Part shown: positions 46,000 to 57,366 of the stretch, one piece after another
Layout: each line of letters begins with the position of its first letter
Position numbering within the stretch: the first letter of the stretch is position 1
Assembly (NCBI GenBank): GCA_947652605.1
Contig: OX393577.1
Span: 4,526,868 to 4,590,867 of the forward strand
Direction: 5' to 3'
Origin: Elmis aenea
Lineage: Eukaryota; Arthropoda; Insecta; Coleoptera; Elmidae
Length of the DNA: 64,000 bases
Program-made: the position numbers and the translations under genes
Notes under the pieces: model-generated
The model's database searches: none
The model's input: only the letters and a program-made list of their open reading frames with translations
What the model was told of the DNA's origin: nothing

Positions 46000-46515
46000 A
46001 CAAACCCGGTTGTTACTCTGTGGTAATGTATTTCCGCTCTGCTGGATCAAATCAGACTTTAACATAAGCGACAGAATGTTTTGCAAACCCATTTCCTTCT
46101 TGACTTGAGATTGTAACTGCTGCATCTTTAGTGCTAAGTAATTACATTGAAAATCTGGGTAAATTATAATAGGTTCTGTATAAAAAGCGCTTATTAGAGC
46201 ATTGAACGCATTCGCCCTTTCCTTGATTCATGTCAAATCTTCTTTCTTCTCTGTTAATGGCTTCGCTACTTCAGAGCGGACTTTTTTAAATCCTGTTGAA
46301 TGGAGCATTGCTCTTGAATAGCCGAACATCCCTTAAATTCGGATTTAGAGTAAGATTGTACCGTCTGGATGGTATAAGAATCAAAATAAACACTCTGAAA
46401 AGTAATTAGATGTCCTAAAAGGAACGTTTTTAGTAAATTTATACTAGTCGGTATTAGTTGGCTTCTCCCAGCATAAGCTTTTCGATGCTGCTCTGCTTTA
46501 CATCTTCCATGTACC
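46000..46515 (-). pseudogene. Ty3/gypsy-type pol relic (RT end and RNase H start)
   Basis: Minus-strand frames read FLLGHLITFQSVYFDSYTIQ (RT C-terminal LGH step), then VAKPLTEKKEDL, AFNALISAFYTEPIIIYPDF and, in another frame, DAAVTISSQEGNGF and PAERKYITTE, the start of the tethered RNase H. The order is that of gypsy-class pol. Stops and frameshifts interrupt it, and no LTRs, integrase or env-like sequence were seen. It lies directly beside the palindromic repeat. Confidence 0.72.
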
Positions 46516-46613
46516 AAAATGTAAATAACGCGCCTCTAAGTCGCAAGCTAATAAAGAAGAAGAAAACGGCATATTGTAGAAACTACACTGTTTAAATATT
46601 TTTTAAAGATATA

Positions 46614-46795
46614 CCGGGTGTAAATGAAGTGTGGTACACCCCCTTTTTTTTCTTTAGTTTTGATTTTAGATTAATTAAATTTTAGACATATGATATGTGC
46701 AACAAACCGGAGCTTTTGAGCACATGCACACATTGTTTCACTTCCAGTTTCGCCGGAAATGACCCCAACTTTGTTATTTTAAATGGAACACCCTG
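46614..46795. mobile_element. CAGGGTG element, 182 bp
   Basis: CCGGGTGTAAATGAAG on the left, AAATGGAACACCCTG on the right, TA on both sides. The same family as 1-148, in opposite orientation. No coding content. Confidence 0.75.
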
Positions 46796-46797
46796 TA

Positions 46798-47820
46798 TCT
46801 TTTTACATTTTTGGAAAAGAGGAACCATTTCAGAGCCTTTAACTGCACGATTATGTTGATATTCACATTCACATTTGACATTTGTCTAATGAGACACATA
46901 TGCTTCATGGACGTGCCTCGGAAAACGTCTCATGGACAGTGAACGTGTTAAAACAAATATCAAATAATATAAAAGCGTACAAACTGAACCTTCATTTGCT
47001 TTTAAATCGAAATTAAAAAACTAATCAGCTTTAAAACTGAATTACAAATTAAATAATGATAGCACAAACAACGAACAAATAAATGATTCAAAGGATTGAT
47101 ACTAATCTTTGCTTTTATTAGATAAATGAATGACTTTAAGGATATGTATCATTTATAGCTAAAGAGATGAACAAAACTGAGACTTGCTGATCATGCACTA
47201 GTGTTTATGATTCATAAACTGAGGAAGAAATTGACAACCTGTTGCTCGAACAATAATATTTACGCCAGAATAACGTATTCTGAAAATAATCAGAACCCTT
47301 AGCGTAAATATAAAAGCTGGTATTAGCGTTTTAATGAAAATATCTGGAACAATCAATAAACTATAGAATTCCATAAAAATAAACACCGTTGACGAAACTG
47401 CTAAATTATTGATGTATCAAGACACAAAACTTGCATAAAAAAAGACAGACGCACTACAGAATTGATTAAAAGGAGTTGAATCCTTTTAAGAAGCAAAATA
47501 TTGATCTTTTATCCAACGCAGTAATTCCTCGGTTATTTCCAGGAAAACGCAGCACCAATTAATACAAATTTTCGAAATTCGACTTGTTCTTGTAAAGTGT
47601 TAATTGATTTTCGAAGACACATGGTTTTATAATTGTTTCTTTCAGAATAGAGAAAATATCTATTACCTGGTTAGATATTCAGATAGAATGATAAAAGTTT
47701 GTAATAGGATATTTAGGCCAATGTTAGGATATAATAAAACACTGAGCATCTTGTTCTTGGTATTCAGTCTTTTTTTTTTTTAAAGGATAACATTCGATTT
47801 TAGTTAATATTTTTGTTATT
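46798..47820. other. Intron sequence, unrecognised
   Basis: AT-rich, with no feature seen. Confidence 0.35.
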
Positions 47821-47827
47821 TTGTATC

Positions 47828-48005
47828 CAGGGTGTCCCACATAACATTTCCAGCATGGGTATCTCGCTTATAATAAGAGATACAGATTTGTTTAAATTAC
47901 ATGAATTATTCCCAAGTGCGAGAGGAGCTACAATCAATTTTTAAAAGTACAAAATCGCTCGTGCTTCAGATGTTATAGCAAAAAATATGAAAATTTTGGA
48001 TTTCT
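47828..48005 (+). mobile_element. CAGGGTG element, left end only
   Basis: CAGGGTGTCCCACATAACAT, then TTCCAGCATGGGTATCTCGC. The second block is shared with the 20293 element ends and with the repeat interrupted at 3824. No far end found; the extent is a guess. Confidence 0.55.
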
Positions 48006-48793
48006 TTTTTCTCTCATAACTTTTTTGTTTTAATTGTTAAATCAATTTTATTTGTACTTTCTTAAGGTACTTTTTAATGGAGAATGTAACTGTTATTTTA
48101 GATTTTTTTTATCACCTACCATTTTTGAGATATTTCTCCTATTTTCATTTTTTCTTATGGGCCGCGAAGTTGGCTATGGAATAGTTAAATGTGCTTCTTT
48201 TTCTCTTTTAAATGTGATTTTATTTGCTACATCTACTTTTATAAATAAGTCACAAAATGAAGAAAATCGTATTTTACCCATCACCTATCAAGCTATCTAT
48301 GAAAATAAAAATTAGTGCTTTTAATCTGCTGCACAATCTCCATTAAAACATATTATATGGTCCGGGGATAAGCCAGTTTAGTTCCAAATACGTAATTTCA
48401 GTTTAATCTCGTGTTTGTATAATGGCTTAATGATTAAATTGGTTCGTTAATCCTGTATTCATTGCAAATATAATACGTTAAGAAGGCCATACAATTTTTA
48501 TTTTGTCTGATCTTGACTCCCAGACGACCCGATCGTTAATCTATAACATAATAAAAGAAAATGAAGAGCTTATTGTGACAATGATTGATGCTTTTATGCA
48601 AAAATGTATCGACTATTAATTTTGTCGTTCACTGTAATGACATGGCACGCTGTTTTTCGCGTATGTTTTTAGCCTCTTTAGTTTGTCCTGAATCCCCTGC
48701 AGTGAGTGGCCCTAAACTGTTTGTGACCTCTTAAAAGTAACGTCAAGTTTGTTCCCTAAGGAAGTTATCTGATGGTGTCGTCTTTTTTTCTAG

Positions 48794-48952
48794 AAGCCGC
48801 CCGCATCCGTGACTTAGTATCTACATTACCACTGCCATTAAATACGGGTTCTGTTGAATGGAAGCTGAAACACCTCTATGAAGCATGTCTGGAAGTCGAT
48901 AACGTTAATGCTGATCAGGCCAGACCATTGACGACTATCATATCGGAACTAG
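48794..48952 (+). CDS. M13 peptidase-like protein, coding exon 3 (N-terminal lobe)
   Basis: An exon of 159 bases between an acceptor (tttttttctag) and a strong donor (ag|gtaagt). It enters in phase 1, completing a GAA codon with the last base of exon 2, and leaves in phase 1. It adds residues 155-207. The helix-rich text includes AARIRDLVSTLPLP, WKLKHLYEACLEVD and ARPLTTIISELG. In M13 proteins a single cysteine follows the 'Y..C' step and the PL...I..LGGW step comes next, so the exon stops just before the expected GGW. I searched by eye to 64000 for an exon starting with that motif and saw none, so intron 3 is probably longer than 15 kb. The HExxH zinc motif is outside the window, so activity cannot be judged. 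Confidence 0.85.
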
Positions 48953-49314
48953 GTAAGTGTTCTTTTTATATACCACGAGTGTTGGCTTTTATTTTTAAGT
49001 TGTATGTGGCGGTACGTGATAAATCTGAAATAGACGGAGAGTCAATACGAACTGAATGAACTGCACTTAGTGGAGAAAATTGCCTTCGCTTCTCTTCATC
49101 CTGTATCTTCGTATTTACGTCTCTCTTTATCCGTTATCTTATAACAACCCTAATCCTAGATGAGGGTCGTATTATGTTTGATATAAAATATGGTTTCTTT
49201 TACCACTTGTTTTTTTTTACAACGTAAATCCAGTGAAATATGGATATTGTGGATTATGTGAGTTATTAGAAACACTTTTTTACAATGTTAAAGTGTCTCC
49301 AATTGTAGTCTCTA

Positions 49315-49580
49315 CAGGGTGTTTCTTAAGTATTACAAAAAAAATCGGTAGAGGTGGTTTCTTATCGAAAATTAAGATGGGTCTTGTATTTTTTTTCCTT
49401 AGACGTCTCCTTTTGGAGTTAAAACTCCCTAAAGGTAAAAAGGATTTCATTTTATTTCTCAAATTTGGATAAATGTAGGAGAATGATATTTGGTAGATGT
49501 TTTATACTTATTGAAAGGTTTCCCATAGTAATATTTTTAATCATCTCCCACCTTCACAGGGGGTTAAAAAGCGCGACCCC
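49315..49580 (+). mobile_element. CAGGGTG element related to 37115-37398
   Basis: CAGGGTGTTTCTTAAGTATT preceded by TA. It shares the inverted TTAGACGTCTCC block and TTTGGATAAATGTAGGAGAA with the 37-kb copy. Its right part is overlapped by the next insertion's flank. Open frames here are artefacts. Confidence 0.7.
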
Positions 49581-49591
49581 TTGTTGATGTA

Positions 49592-50069
49592 GGGTGTGGG
49601 TCATATTCCCGAAAGCCAACTTCTCGACGGTCAACTTCCCGACCGCCAACTTCCCGACAGACTAACTTGCCGACAGTCAAACTTCCCGAACCCAACTTCT
49701 CGACAGCCAACGTCCCGAAAAATTAAATGTATTATTTTGACCCCAAAAAAACAAATCATTAATTTTATTGATTTTTTCATTAGAAGAACATACGAGAGAT
49801 GCATACTATAAACAAATATGTTTTCATCCTAAATATTCTATTTATTTGTTCGTACATTATCAAATTCATTTTAGTTTTCCCAGATTTTGGACTGTAGGGA
49901 AGTTGGAGTGTCGGGAAGTTGGATTTCGGAAAGTTCGTCTGTCGGAAAGTTAGTCTGTCGGGAAGTCGGTTTCGGGAAGTTCGACTGTCGGGAAGTTTGT
50001 ATGTCGGGAAGTTGGCGGTCGGGAAGTTGACCGTCGGGAAGTTGGCTTTCGGGAATTCGTCCGGCACCC
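49592..50069. mobile_element. Mutator-like MITE with subterminal repeat arrays and 9-bp target duplication
   Basis: The 9-bp direct repeat GTTGATGTA flanks it exactly (49583-49591, 50070-50078). The ends GGGTGTGGGTCATATTCCCG and (inverted) GGGTGCCGGACGAATTCCCG continue into opposing arrays of TTCCCGACNGNCAACTTCC-type units, about six on the left and ten on the right. It is 478 bp and non-coding. The 9-bp duplication fits MULE/Phantom; this is inference. Confidence 0.82.
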
Positions 50070-51715
50070 GTTGATGTAGTATTGAAAGCAACGTCAAAGA
50101 AGTCATTTCTTCTACATCTATTATCACCGCAACCGTCATCAACCTAACGGCAAACGTAACAGATATTCTCGCCTTAGTGTCCTGCGAATTCAAGAACAGT
50201 TTCTTTGCCATCGGTTTTAAAGTGCGTTCAACGGCAATATGTTATTTTTGGATGTGCTTATAATCCAAAAATTATTCATTAAAATTTCATGATTTAAAAT
50301 GGTCTGACAGAATGCCTGGTTGTTCTCGATAACTTTTAATTACCACCCGGCTTTTCAGTGAATCGATTCAAAGTCTTTAATTGGTTTTAGGTTTCGTTAA
50401 GCCTTTTTAAGGTGAGTGGTTCTCGACAAACTTGTTCGTGTCATTTACTTTTGATATTATAGTCCGAAATAACAATGTTTCGTAAAAATTAAAATCAAGT
50501 GTTTTTTAAATTTCGCAAGTTAGAGTAAACTCAAAATTGGCATTAATTAATAAAGAAATTTAATTTAAAATTATGGTTGGCATGAACTAGTGGTTTACAA
50601 ACTTATCTGATCGTGTAGCCCTAACTTAGTAAAATTAGATAATGCGCCAATAAATTCAAAAATTATTTGCTTTTTAAAATCTTCTTTTTAGTTATTACAA
50701 AATACATAGTAAATCTTCGCTTTAGCCAACGCACACCGATGGATCTCACCTTGCACACTTTAAAGACCTTTTATGTATGCAAACAGCACACCGAATACAG
50801 GAGTTTGTGTTGCTTAGCAACAAATTTTTCTTCATCTTGGTTCTAACTAAGAATCTTAAGGCTTTTCTTGTACCAATTAAAGCGGTGGACTGAAGTTAAA
50901 TTTTCTAATTTACAAGGAAACGTCGACATATCCAGTTTAAGAAATTAGTTGAAGGGAATGTGAAAATAAGACGCAAACAAACGGGATCTTTTATATCAAT
51001 TTAACAAATTAATTACACAAGCACCGGTTTTGTTATTAACAGAAAATCAATGGTTTTTAATTAAATCGAACAAGCGCTTGATTTAAAATTAAACTCTGTT
51101 CAAGCGGATCCTAATATTACAGATTATGATTTACAGGTCCCGTGCGAATATGTGCAAAATATCACCGGGAGAAACTTCAATTAATATTTTCGCTCGTAAC
51201 TCCTGTTTTTTCGTGAGCATTTATTCAACTTTTAATAAAATTTTGTGAATCTTTTGGTTATTTATTGGCAGATGTTTAATTTCCAGTAAAATTGGTTACC
51301 GTAATTTATGGTTATCGTTTGTCTCGCTACAATTCTCACACCTGGTTTCATTTTACTTCAGCAATAATATTTAATAATATTCATTGATAAACGATACCTG
51401 TTACCAGGTACTCGTGTGAAACTGGAGATTGAATTTCTTGCGTTTTGTTTTGTGAAAAGACGATTCCAGGAAACGATTTTTGTAGGATTCAATGTTAATA
51501 GTGGTAACTTAATCGTTTAATGTTTTATAGACAAAATATTTGATAAACCCATTGGTTTTTATGTAAACAATGAATGTCATCGTAAGCATTTTGTATATAC
51601 AGGGTCCTGCAAGAGTGCGTCGGGCTTTCCTATAGCACCCCGCCTGTAGAAGATAAAAAACTTAAATACATAAAATTATTGGTTTGAAAAAGTCTTAAAA
51701 TTATTTTGAGTTATA

Positions 51716-51774
51716 CAGGGTGTCCAATTTTTGCGCTATGACAAAAACAAAGATTTTTTAAATGACACACCCTG
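51716..51774. mobile_element. Minimal CAGGGTG element
   Basis: CAGGGTGTCCAATTTTTGCG to AATGACACACCCTG with TA on both sides, only 59 bp. A further lone terminus, TACAGGGTCCTGC, begins at 51598. Confidence 0.55.
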
Positions 51775-53057
51775 TATCTTTTTAGGTCTTCCGATGTCAT
51801 TTTTTAACCTCTACATGAATGTCTGTTCACTTTTTAATTTTGTGTCAGTGTTGCCAACTTATAATTTTTTTCCCGAAAACCTTACATAAGCACGTTTAAC
51901 TTTCGAGATATTTTTAATTTCTCTTGGAATTACGAATGAGCACCGATTTTAGATTTAGATTTAAACCTATACTCTAGCTATTATAATAAACGAAATCCCA
52001 ATATTTAGACTTGAATTTTAAACATCCTGTACATATATTTATTAGATTTTTTTTAAAATTTTAGTTGTACATATACATCTATGATAATTAAATATGTGCT
52101 GGAAAGGATGTATTGAGATTTGTTCGAATTTGTTTATGGTCTCTTATTTGATATTTCTCTCTTAGATTTAGTTAATGGTGCGACAAATACATTTCACAGC
52201 TAACTAAACTTGTCGACAATAAGAATAATAATAATAAGAAGTAATAAGAACCCGTTTATGACGGGCATACATATTTGCTTTAACAACTAAGTACTGCTTC
52301 ATTAAATTTAAATTACAGTACAATAAATGTTTATTTCATGGTTTACAACACATGTCACTAATATAACGAATTTACTCTCTGTAGCTGAACAGTAGCTGTC
52401 TGCGTTAGCAGTGTTAAAAAGAAAAGGATTGAAGAATATTAAGTACTTTTTATGTTTGCGCATTAAATTACTAAATTTAATAAAGCAGTATTTTATACTT
52501 TATGTGTAAACAATATTGTAATAAATGTTGGCCATTGAGCTGTAATATAATGTTTATAAGAGCAACGTTTTTGTTATACTAGTTTGATGATTCAATTACT
52601 TGACGAATAAACTGATTTACGATGATTGAAAAGTTATTGAAGTTATGGTTTTTTTAATTTTTACCAAAGTATTACTTGGTTGATTTAACTTTATCCCGCA
52701 ATTTTGGACAAACGGTTTTGTTACAGCAGCAGTTAAAAAGTAACGACAAAAGTTTGAGGACCGATTAAGCGCCGAGATGTCGCAAAATTGGTCTCGTTAA
52801 AAGAGTGATTATTCCGATAATTATTTAGCTTATGGGTTTTTCGAGTTAACTTTTTCGATAATTGGCGTGGAGTTAAAAAAAAAAATTTCATGTAATCAAA
52901 ACATACTTGGATTATGTATCATCAAAAAAAATAATGATTGTATTTGTACCTTAATAGTTTTTATTTGTAGAATATACTTTACTACTTTTGAATATAACAT
53001 AGATAAGTATTTATTTGTAAATGTGAGAGGTACTAGAATAGAATAATATAATAAATA

Positions 53058-53678
53058 CAGAGTGTGTAAAAATTGGCGGAAGCGCTACACGTGGTGATGT
53101 TCTTCGTAAAATTCTAAGTCGAAAATCTTAATACGAAAATGTTGTACCATGCTGTGTCTGCAAGAGGTCCTCAAAGTTTTGACATTTAGTTCTTTAATAA
53201 GCGTTATTATTTAATACTTACAAATGAAAAAGCTGCAATTTGGAATAAAAATAAATTTCGAATAGTATTTTTTCCTAGATATTTTGTTCTTCCTTTCAAA
53301 AATTGGTGTTGAAAATATGTAAATCACTGATTTGAATGAAAATAATACATATGGCAACATTGTCATTAGATGTCATCTCTCTTTTTTTCGTAATTATTTC
53401 TAGTTTGTGTTTTACGATACCCAAAAGTTTGCAGCTATGTTTACGAACTGAAGGCTTTCAGTTCAAACAAAAATTGTAAATACCTAAGTAAAAATTGCTG
53501 ATAAAAAAATGTCCAAACGCAAATCAATGTATGCAATGTTGCCAATTTTTTTTTTCTTTAAATTGTTCCTGAGGCCGTAGGAAGAATGGTACAACATTTT
53601 TGTATCAAGATTTTCGACTTGGAATTTTACGAAGAACATCGTCACGTGTAGTGCTTCCGCCAATTTATACACACCCTG
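53058..53678. mobile_element. CAGGGTG element, 621 bp, ~110-bp inverted ends
   Basis: The ends (CAGAGTGTGTAAAAATTGGC left, CAGGGTGTGTATAAATTGGC inverted right) match over about 110 bases with scattered differences. TA on both sides (53056-53057, 53679-53680). Similar in size and plan to 20293-20927 but unrelated in internal sequence. Non-coding. Confidence 0.88.
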
Positions 53679-54323
53679 TATAAAACTGTATGTTTTTAAT
53701 GCATCGTTTTTGTAAAGTGTTATTTTCCATAGTTTACGTTCTGTAAATAATGATTCGTTGCGATCATTCGAAAAAGCTCCTCATAAAACTTAACGACCTC
53801 ACTGAAATATCAAGTTTCATCGAACGGAAATAAATCGGGCTGTAAACAGCTAGTACGAAATAGATAATTTTATGTGCTATATACGATTTCATTGCGTGCT
53901 TAGCTGTTCCATGTTGTGCAAGTTGCAAATATAGGCCATACTTTTAACGGGTTTTACTTTTGCGGTACGTTGCTCAAGGACCAGGTGCATTAGCATTTTG
54001 TAAAATGATCTCGTACGTACGTACTCTTTCGGTGTGTTGCGTTATTACTTTGTTATTTGATCTACTTTTTTTTGTCTCTTGTTTTAAGTACGTGTTATAC
54101 GCGTATGTATGTGAAGTAATGGTCAGATCTTTTATGAAGCTGTTTTAATTGGATTTATATGACCTTTAAAAATATATCGGACTTGTGCCCTACAGATATC
54201 GATATTTGCTGGTTTCACAACTGCACCTGCTTCTTGCCAGTTTTTGCAACTTCTGTTTGTAGGAGTTAATTACAATCGGCTTCTATTGGGCGTCTTTGTT
54301 TTCGTGATACGATACGAATATCG

Positions 54324-55719
54324 AGGTGTATAAAATAATTTAAAATTCGTCACTTTTCGATGCACGCATCCTCTGTGAGTAGGCCTGTGCAAATTTTTTG
54401 AAATTATCTGTAACGGTTTCAGAGAACCGCCCGAAAAACTATAATCTTGAGAAATACAGAAGTCGCTCATAATAAAAAATATCCAGGTGTACAAAATAAT
54501 TTAAAATTCGTCACTTTTTGATGCACGCATCCTCTGTGAGTAGGCCTGTGCAAATTTTTTGAAATTATCTGTAATGGTTTTAGAGAACCGCCCGAAAAAC
54601 TATAATCTGGGAAATACAGAGGTCGCTCATAATAAAAAATATCCAGGTGTACAAAATAATTTAAAATTTGTCACTTTTTGATGCACGCATCCTCTTTGAG
54701 TAGGCCTGTGCAAATTTTTTGAAATTATCTGTAACGGTTTCAGAGAACCGCCCGAAAAACTATAATCTTGAGAAATACAGAGGTCGCTCATAATAAAAAA
54801 TATCCAGGTGTACAAAATAATTTAAAATTCGTCACTTTTCGATGCACGCGTTCTCTGTGAGTAGGCATGTGCAAATTTTTTGAAATTATCTGCAACGGTT
54901 TCAGAGAACCGCCCGAAAAACTATAATCTTGGGAAATACAGAGGTCGCTCAAAATAAAAAATATCCAGGTGTACAAAATAATTTAAAATTCGTCACTTTT
55001 CGATGCACGCGTTCTCTGTGAGTAGGCCTGTGCAAATTTTTTGACATTATCTGCGACGGTTTCAGAGAACCGCCCGAAAAACTATAATCTTGGGAAATAC
55101 AGAGGTCGCTCATAATAAAAAATATCCAGGTGTACAAAATAATTTAAAATTCGTCACTTTTCGATGCACGCGTTCTCTGTGAGTAGGCCTGTGCAAATTT
55201 TTTGAAATTATCTGTAACGGTTTCAGAGAACCGCCCGAAAAACTATAATCTTGGGAAATACAGAGGTCGCTCATAATAAAAAATATCCAGGTGTACAAAA
55301 TAATTTAAAATTCGTCACTTTTCGATGCACGCGTTCTCTGTGAGTAGGCCTGTGCAAATTTTTTGAAATCATCTGCAACGATTTCAGAGAACCGCCCTAA
55401 AAACTATAATCTTGAGAAATTATATTATAAATGTTGCCTCATATTTATATTTATGTTTTTATTATTTTTATTATAATAAGTTTTATTTTGAATGTACCTT
55501 CAAACAAGGTTTAGTGGAAGAGCAATCCATTGTTCTAGACAATGGATTGAACTACGCCTTGCGGTTGCCATATAATATATATGTAATAATATTGTTGTAC
55601 TGTTTGTTTGTTTCTTATGGCAATAAAGACATTATTATTATTATTATTATTAAATACAGAGGTCGCTCATTATAAAAAATATCCAGGTGTACAAAATAAT
55701 TTAAAACTCGTGTTTGAGT
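54324..55719. repeat. 161-bp satellite, seven tandem copies
   Basis: Units begin AGGTGTA at 54324, 54485, 54645, 54806, 54967, 55128 and 55289, a period of 161 (once 160) bases. Each carries CGTCACTTTTCGATGCACGC, GTGCAAATTTTTTGAAATTA and AGAGAACCGCCCGAAAAACT. The seventh is split by an insert (55421-55650), after which the unit resumes and decays after 55700. The regularly spaced minus-strand open frames, about 62 codons each, are the same repeat read again and are not genes. Confidence 0.96.
55421..55650 (+). mobile_element. Retroposed 3' end with (ATT)n tail inside the satellite
   Basis: Comparison with intact units shows an insertion of about 235 bases with AAAT repeated on both sides. 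It ends CAATAAAGACATTATTATTA, a microsatellite tail typical of the 3' ends of several LINE groups. The inserted sequence is non-coding and holds a short hairpin (CAATCCATTGTTCTAGACAA, then TGGATTG). Confidence 0.75.
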
Positions 55720-57076
55720 TTAAGCGTTTTAGAAGTAAGATTTACGATATGACAGTATTATACAGGCGCACATGTGGCTCTTGACCAGCTGTAACTTCGC
55801 CAATTTTTGGAATTTTTTATTGAAATTTTCAGAGAACATAACTAAAAGGTTATACTATCGAATAGATCTGTTTTCTTGACCTTTCTATGTATGTATCCCT
55901 TTAAGACAGGTGACAGGTGTTATGGTTTCTATTATTTTATAGTATGGCAGCCATTTATAACTAAAAATTTATATCTGTATTGAAAAACAAGTTTCGTAGA
56001 AGTCAGATCAAAATGTATTTATTATTGCAAAGAAATTCGTGAAAGTAAATATAAAGGCGAACAAAGAATATACAGCATCAGACGTGGAGAATGTTTGTTA
56101 TGTATTGTGAGTTGTGGAATGTAATAGTAACCCCCCAGGAGGGTGAACCCGTGGAAAATATACGGTTCAATCTTGTGTACGTATAGCAATCTGCGTGCAG
56201 ATCAATAAGCCTCAGTTTCTGAAATTTTGCAGAGCTTTATTCTTTCGTAGAAGTTATTACATACTAAATACTACTATATTAGTTTTTATTTATCACTCGC
56301 TCAGAAATATTTTTTTCGTTTGCTAGGTATTTAATGGCGGTATATTTTATTAGCCCTTATACAGTTTCATTTATTATTAATTACAATTTTGGTTTTCAAT
56401 TCAGTCATAATTTATTGTTGTAGAAAAATAATAATTGAAACTTCTGCTAAATACTATAATCGTTTGTGATACTTTTAGGGTAGGTAAATCTTAGACTTAT
56501 AGAAAGTACACTGTTTAAATTTAACAATATATAGTGCGGTCCAATTGCTTCAAAAAATGTCGTTAACTTTTAGTAATTGCGTTGTTTGCTTTTACAAGTT
56601 TCACAATTTCTGCTCTTTAAATGTAGTTATAGTATAGCAGCTATATGATAATGAAAACTCTTGCCAAAGTTGAACTGTAACAGCAATAGCGCCTCGCACC
56701 AAATTACATACAGCATTATCATCGCACTTGCGATAATTAAAATTGAAACGGTGAAACAAACGAGCAATTCGCTGGATGATTGCTGAAGTTCCTGTTTAAT
56801 GCAAAATGGCGCGAAGTTATTAACCTGAAATTAACAATTATCTGGTGTACTACTATGTGTTTTGATTATGCTGGTTTAATTTTTTTTATACTTCTGGGCA
56901 GTGTTCCAGGCAACATGCTTATTTTTTATTTGTCTGTTTCATCAAACATGCATTTAGTACATTAATGTATTTAAAATAAAACATTGAGCGAAAAAAATCG
57001 ACTTCAAGGTGTAACCGAATAATGGTTTAAAAGATTTAAAGTTATAGAATTAAACTGTAAATTTTTAATATATGTA

Positions 57077-57365
57077 CAGGGTGCAAACTTTAACTGGAAT
57101 AAATTCTGTAACTTGGGATTACAGTATATCGGTAAAACCTGCGAAAACACGTCGATTTTGGTTTTTCGCCGGATACATTTCAGCAGTATTGCTTTTGGGA
57201 TATCTTCATCCAGAGGGGTGCAACAACCCGTAATAATTTTTTTTTAAATGTAAGGATATGTCGAGTGGCATATCGTCGGAAAGCTCATTTAGAGAGGAAT
57301 ACAATGCATGTTTTATTTTCGAAAAATTCCAAGAGGTATGATAGGAGTAAAATTGCTTTTGGAGT
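57077..57365 (+). mobile_element. CAGGGTG element, left end
   Basis: CAGGGTGCAAACTTTAACTG after TA, then GATTTTGGTTTTTCGCCGGA and CATATCGTCGGAAAGCTCAT. No right end identified; the hAT relic follows. Confidence 0.5.
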
Positions 57366-57366
57366 T

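Larger units (their letters stand above)
40899..48793 (+). other. Intron 2 of the M13-like gene (7.9 kb)
   Basis: From GTAAAT to TTTTTTTCTAG. Removing it joins exon 2 (ends phase 1) to exon 3 and creates a GAA codon. Contains the repeats listed below. Confidence 0.8.

Noticed and set aside
49233..49472. Possible next M13 exon after 48952
   Set aside because: No acceptor followed by a GGW-type start; the frame belongs to a CAGGGTG element. The rest of 49-64 kb gave no better candidate.
49780..50211. 143-codon minus-strand frame with repeated TVNFPTANFPT text
   Set aside because: Mostly the arrays of the Mutator-like MITE read through; its first ~45 codons lie in unique sequence but show no known motif.
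54270..55298. Row of ~62-codon minus-strand frames reading MYTWIFFIMSDLCISQDYSF
   Set aside because: Spaced exactly 160-161 bp because each is the satellite unit; not tandem genes.
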